This document shows positions 62,781-64,000 of a stretch of DNA of 64,000 nucleotides, piece after piece. The DNA is from Myotis daubentonii (Eukaryota > Chordata > Mammalia > Chiroptera > Vespertilionidae), in the NCBI RefSeq assembly GCF_963259705.1, contig NC_081842.1, forward strand, positions 67,282,787-67,346,786, written 5' to 3'. The stretch's first letter is position 1. Each line of letters opens with the position of its first letter. The notes below the pieces were generated by a model. That model saw nothing but the letters and a program-made list of their open reading frames with translations. It did not search any database and was not told where the DNA came from. The translations under genes and the position numbers were made by a program.

Positions 62781-64000
62781 TTGTTGGTTATTTTTTCCTG
62801 AGTTACTAATCAGGAATATACTCAAAAGTGAGATGAGAGGGTTTGGCTATGGATGCACCCTCCTCCCTGCACCTGACACTAGTGAACTCACCTCTGGACA
62901 CTCTCTTGCCCATAGTGTGGGCTAAGCTGGAAGGTTGCTCCTCCTGGTTGTTGTCACACCGCTGTGTGTGTACCCTGCTCCTGCTGACAAATTTGGAGCC
63001 TCCTGATTTGTTTTGTGGTCCCCTTGGTACAGATTCCTTCCCAGGCCTTTCATAAGGAAGTGGTAGTGTTCTCTGGATATTCTTTAGGATGTATGATTAC
63101 CAGAAATAAGACTGCATCCTAAATAGTCTGGTCATTGTTGACACCTAGAGAGCATACTATGTCTAATATACTGTTTATGCCATATCCTCTGCCTCTTACC
63201 ATTGGCTTCTTGAACCCAAGTATAATTTTTTTACATTTACCATATTAAATTTAATCTTGTAAGATTTTACTCATTACCCTGAGAGATAGTTTATGTCCTT
63301 ATTATGTCATACAGTATATTCACTGTTTCCAAGATGTGTCACTCAAAAATGTCAAGGTACCAAATGGAAGAAATCCTCAAGAGAAAAGTTGAGTATTTCA
63401 CAGAGGATCCCTTCATGGACACTGTTAATTTTTAAGGTTGCTTCTCTTTTCAAAGTCCACCCTCATCTCCTCACTCCCATTAGGAAAAATTGACCCCACT
63501 CCCAGGCATTAGTCTGGCCCTAGGACCTGGGCCTCCCACCACAAGGCTAATCTATGGGACAACACCAATCCTCCCAGAGTCTGAGTTATTGAGGCCAGGA
63601 CATGGCAGGGTGTGTCAACAGAACCATCCAGACTGGGCTTGGCACTTCACAGAGGAAGTCCTTCCGAGTCTCTCTGCTACATGAGGTGACTGTGCGCCCT
63701 TATCCTTCCTGTAGCTTTTTGGTCTCCTATCCCAAGAACAACAATCCTTATCTGGACAGTACAGTTTAAATCTATGATAAGGAAGAGGAATAATTTCTAA
63801 TGAACACATCATCTACATTCATTTTCTCTGCTCATAATGAAGATGGTGGTGTTTGAATTATTAAGCAAGAAGTTCCATTTCCCCTTTCCAGGGGCCTACT
63901 AGTGTATGTGTATAAAACAGGGCTTAGGTGTCTTGCTGAACAAGTGAACCATTTATTCCTGATAGCCACTCCATGTGCAAAAAGACCTGTCTGAAACCTT
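62781..64000. other. CFAP44 intron to the window end
   Basis: No exon, gene or clear repeat family seen. The next CFAP44 exon must lie beyond 64000. Confidence 0.4.

Overview
The window is a mammalian nuclear locus, almost certainly from a vespertilionid bat. The organism call rests on two lineage-marking repeat classes: about twelve Ves SINEs (tRNA-like head, box-like CATCGATG core, A-rich tail) and a dozen non-autonomous HeliBat-type Helitrons (5' TCCTATATAATAAAAGG, 3' hairpin plus GGCCTCTAG, inserted between A and T). The host genes are split into small exons with GT-AG introns. Nothing in the window looks prokaryotic.

Two protein genes lie in tandem on the + strand. The left half (3976-25356) carries the last eleven coding exons visible here of SPICE1 (spindle and centriole associated protein 1, CCDC52). 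The reading frame stays open across every splice junction for 665 codons to a TAA at 25354-25356. Its earlier exons lie left of the window. The right half carries the 5' part of CFAP44 (WDR52), a WD40 protein of the motile-cilium axoneme: a GC-rich first exon and promoter near 31.7-32.06 kb, then eight coding exons from an ATG at 39659 to 62125. The rest of the gene lies right of the window. The same pair is adjacent and in tandem in human 3q13.2 (established knowledge), so this is conserved synteny. One gene serves centrioles and spindle, the other the ciliary axoneme; the sequence shows no direct link beyond adjacency.

The CFAP44 promoter is the most interesting host regulatory region. A segment of about 85-95 bp is duplicated in tandem, and each copy carries a perfect GCGCATGCGC (NRF1 core) and a 14-bp RFX X-box palindrome, the hallmark of ciliary genes.

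Introns and the intergenic gap are dominated by transposons. They include Ves SINEs, HeliBats, several hAT elements with 8-bp target duplications, an unusual 240-bp inverted-repeat element beside the CFAP44 promoter, L1 and HAL1 elements (one with a full-length open ORF1 of 282 codons), old L2 and MIR, two ERV-type LTR loci, and a processed RPS3A pseudogene. Several Helitrons are composite. Two loci share the same fused A-B junction, four elements carry an inverted pair of CTCF-like 14-mers, and one contains a 47-bp minisatellite of about 22 copies. These composite and motif-carrying Helitrons, together with the duplicated ciliary promoter module, are the best candidates for undescribed biology here.
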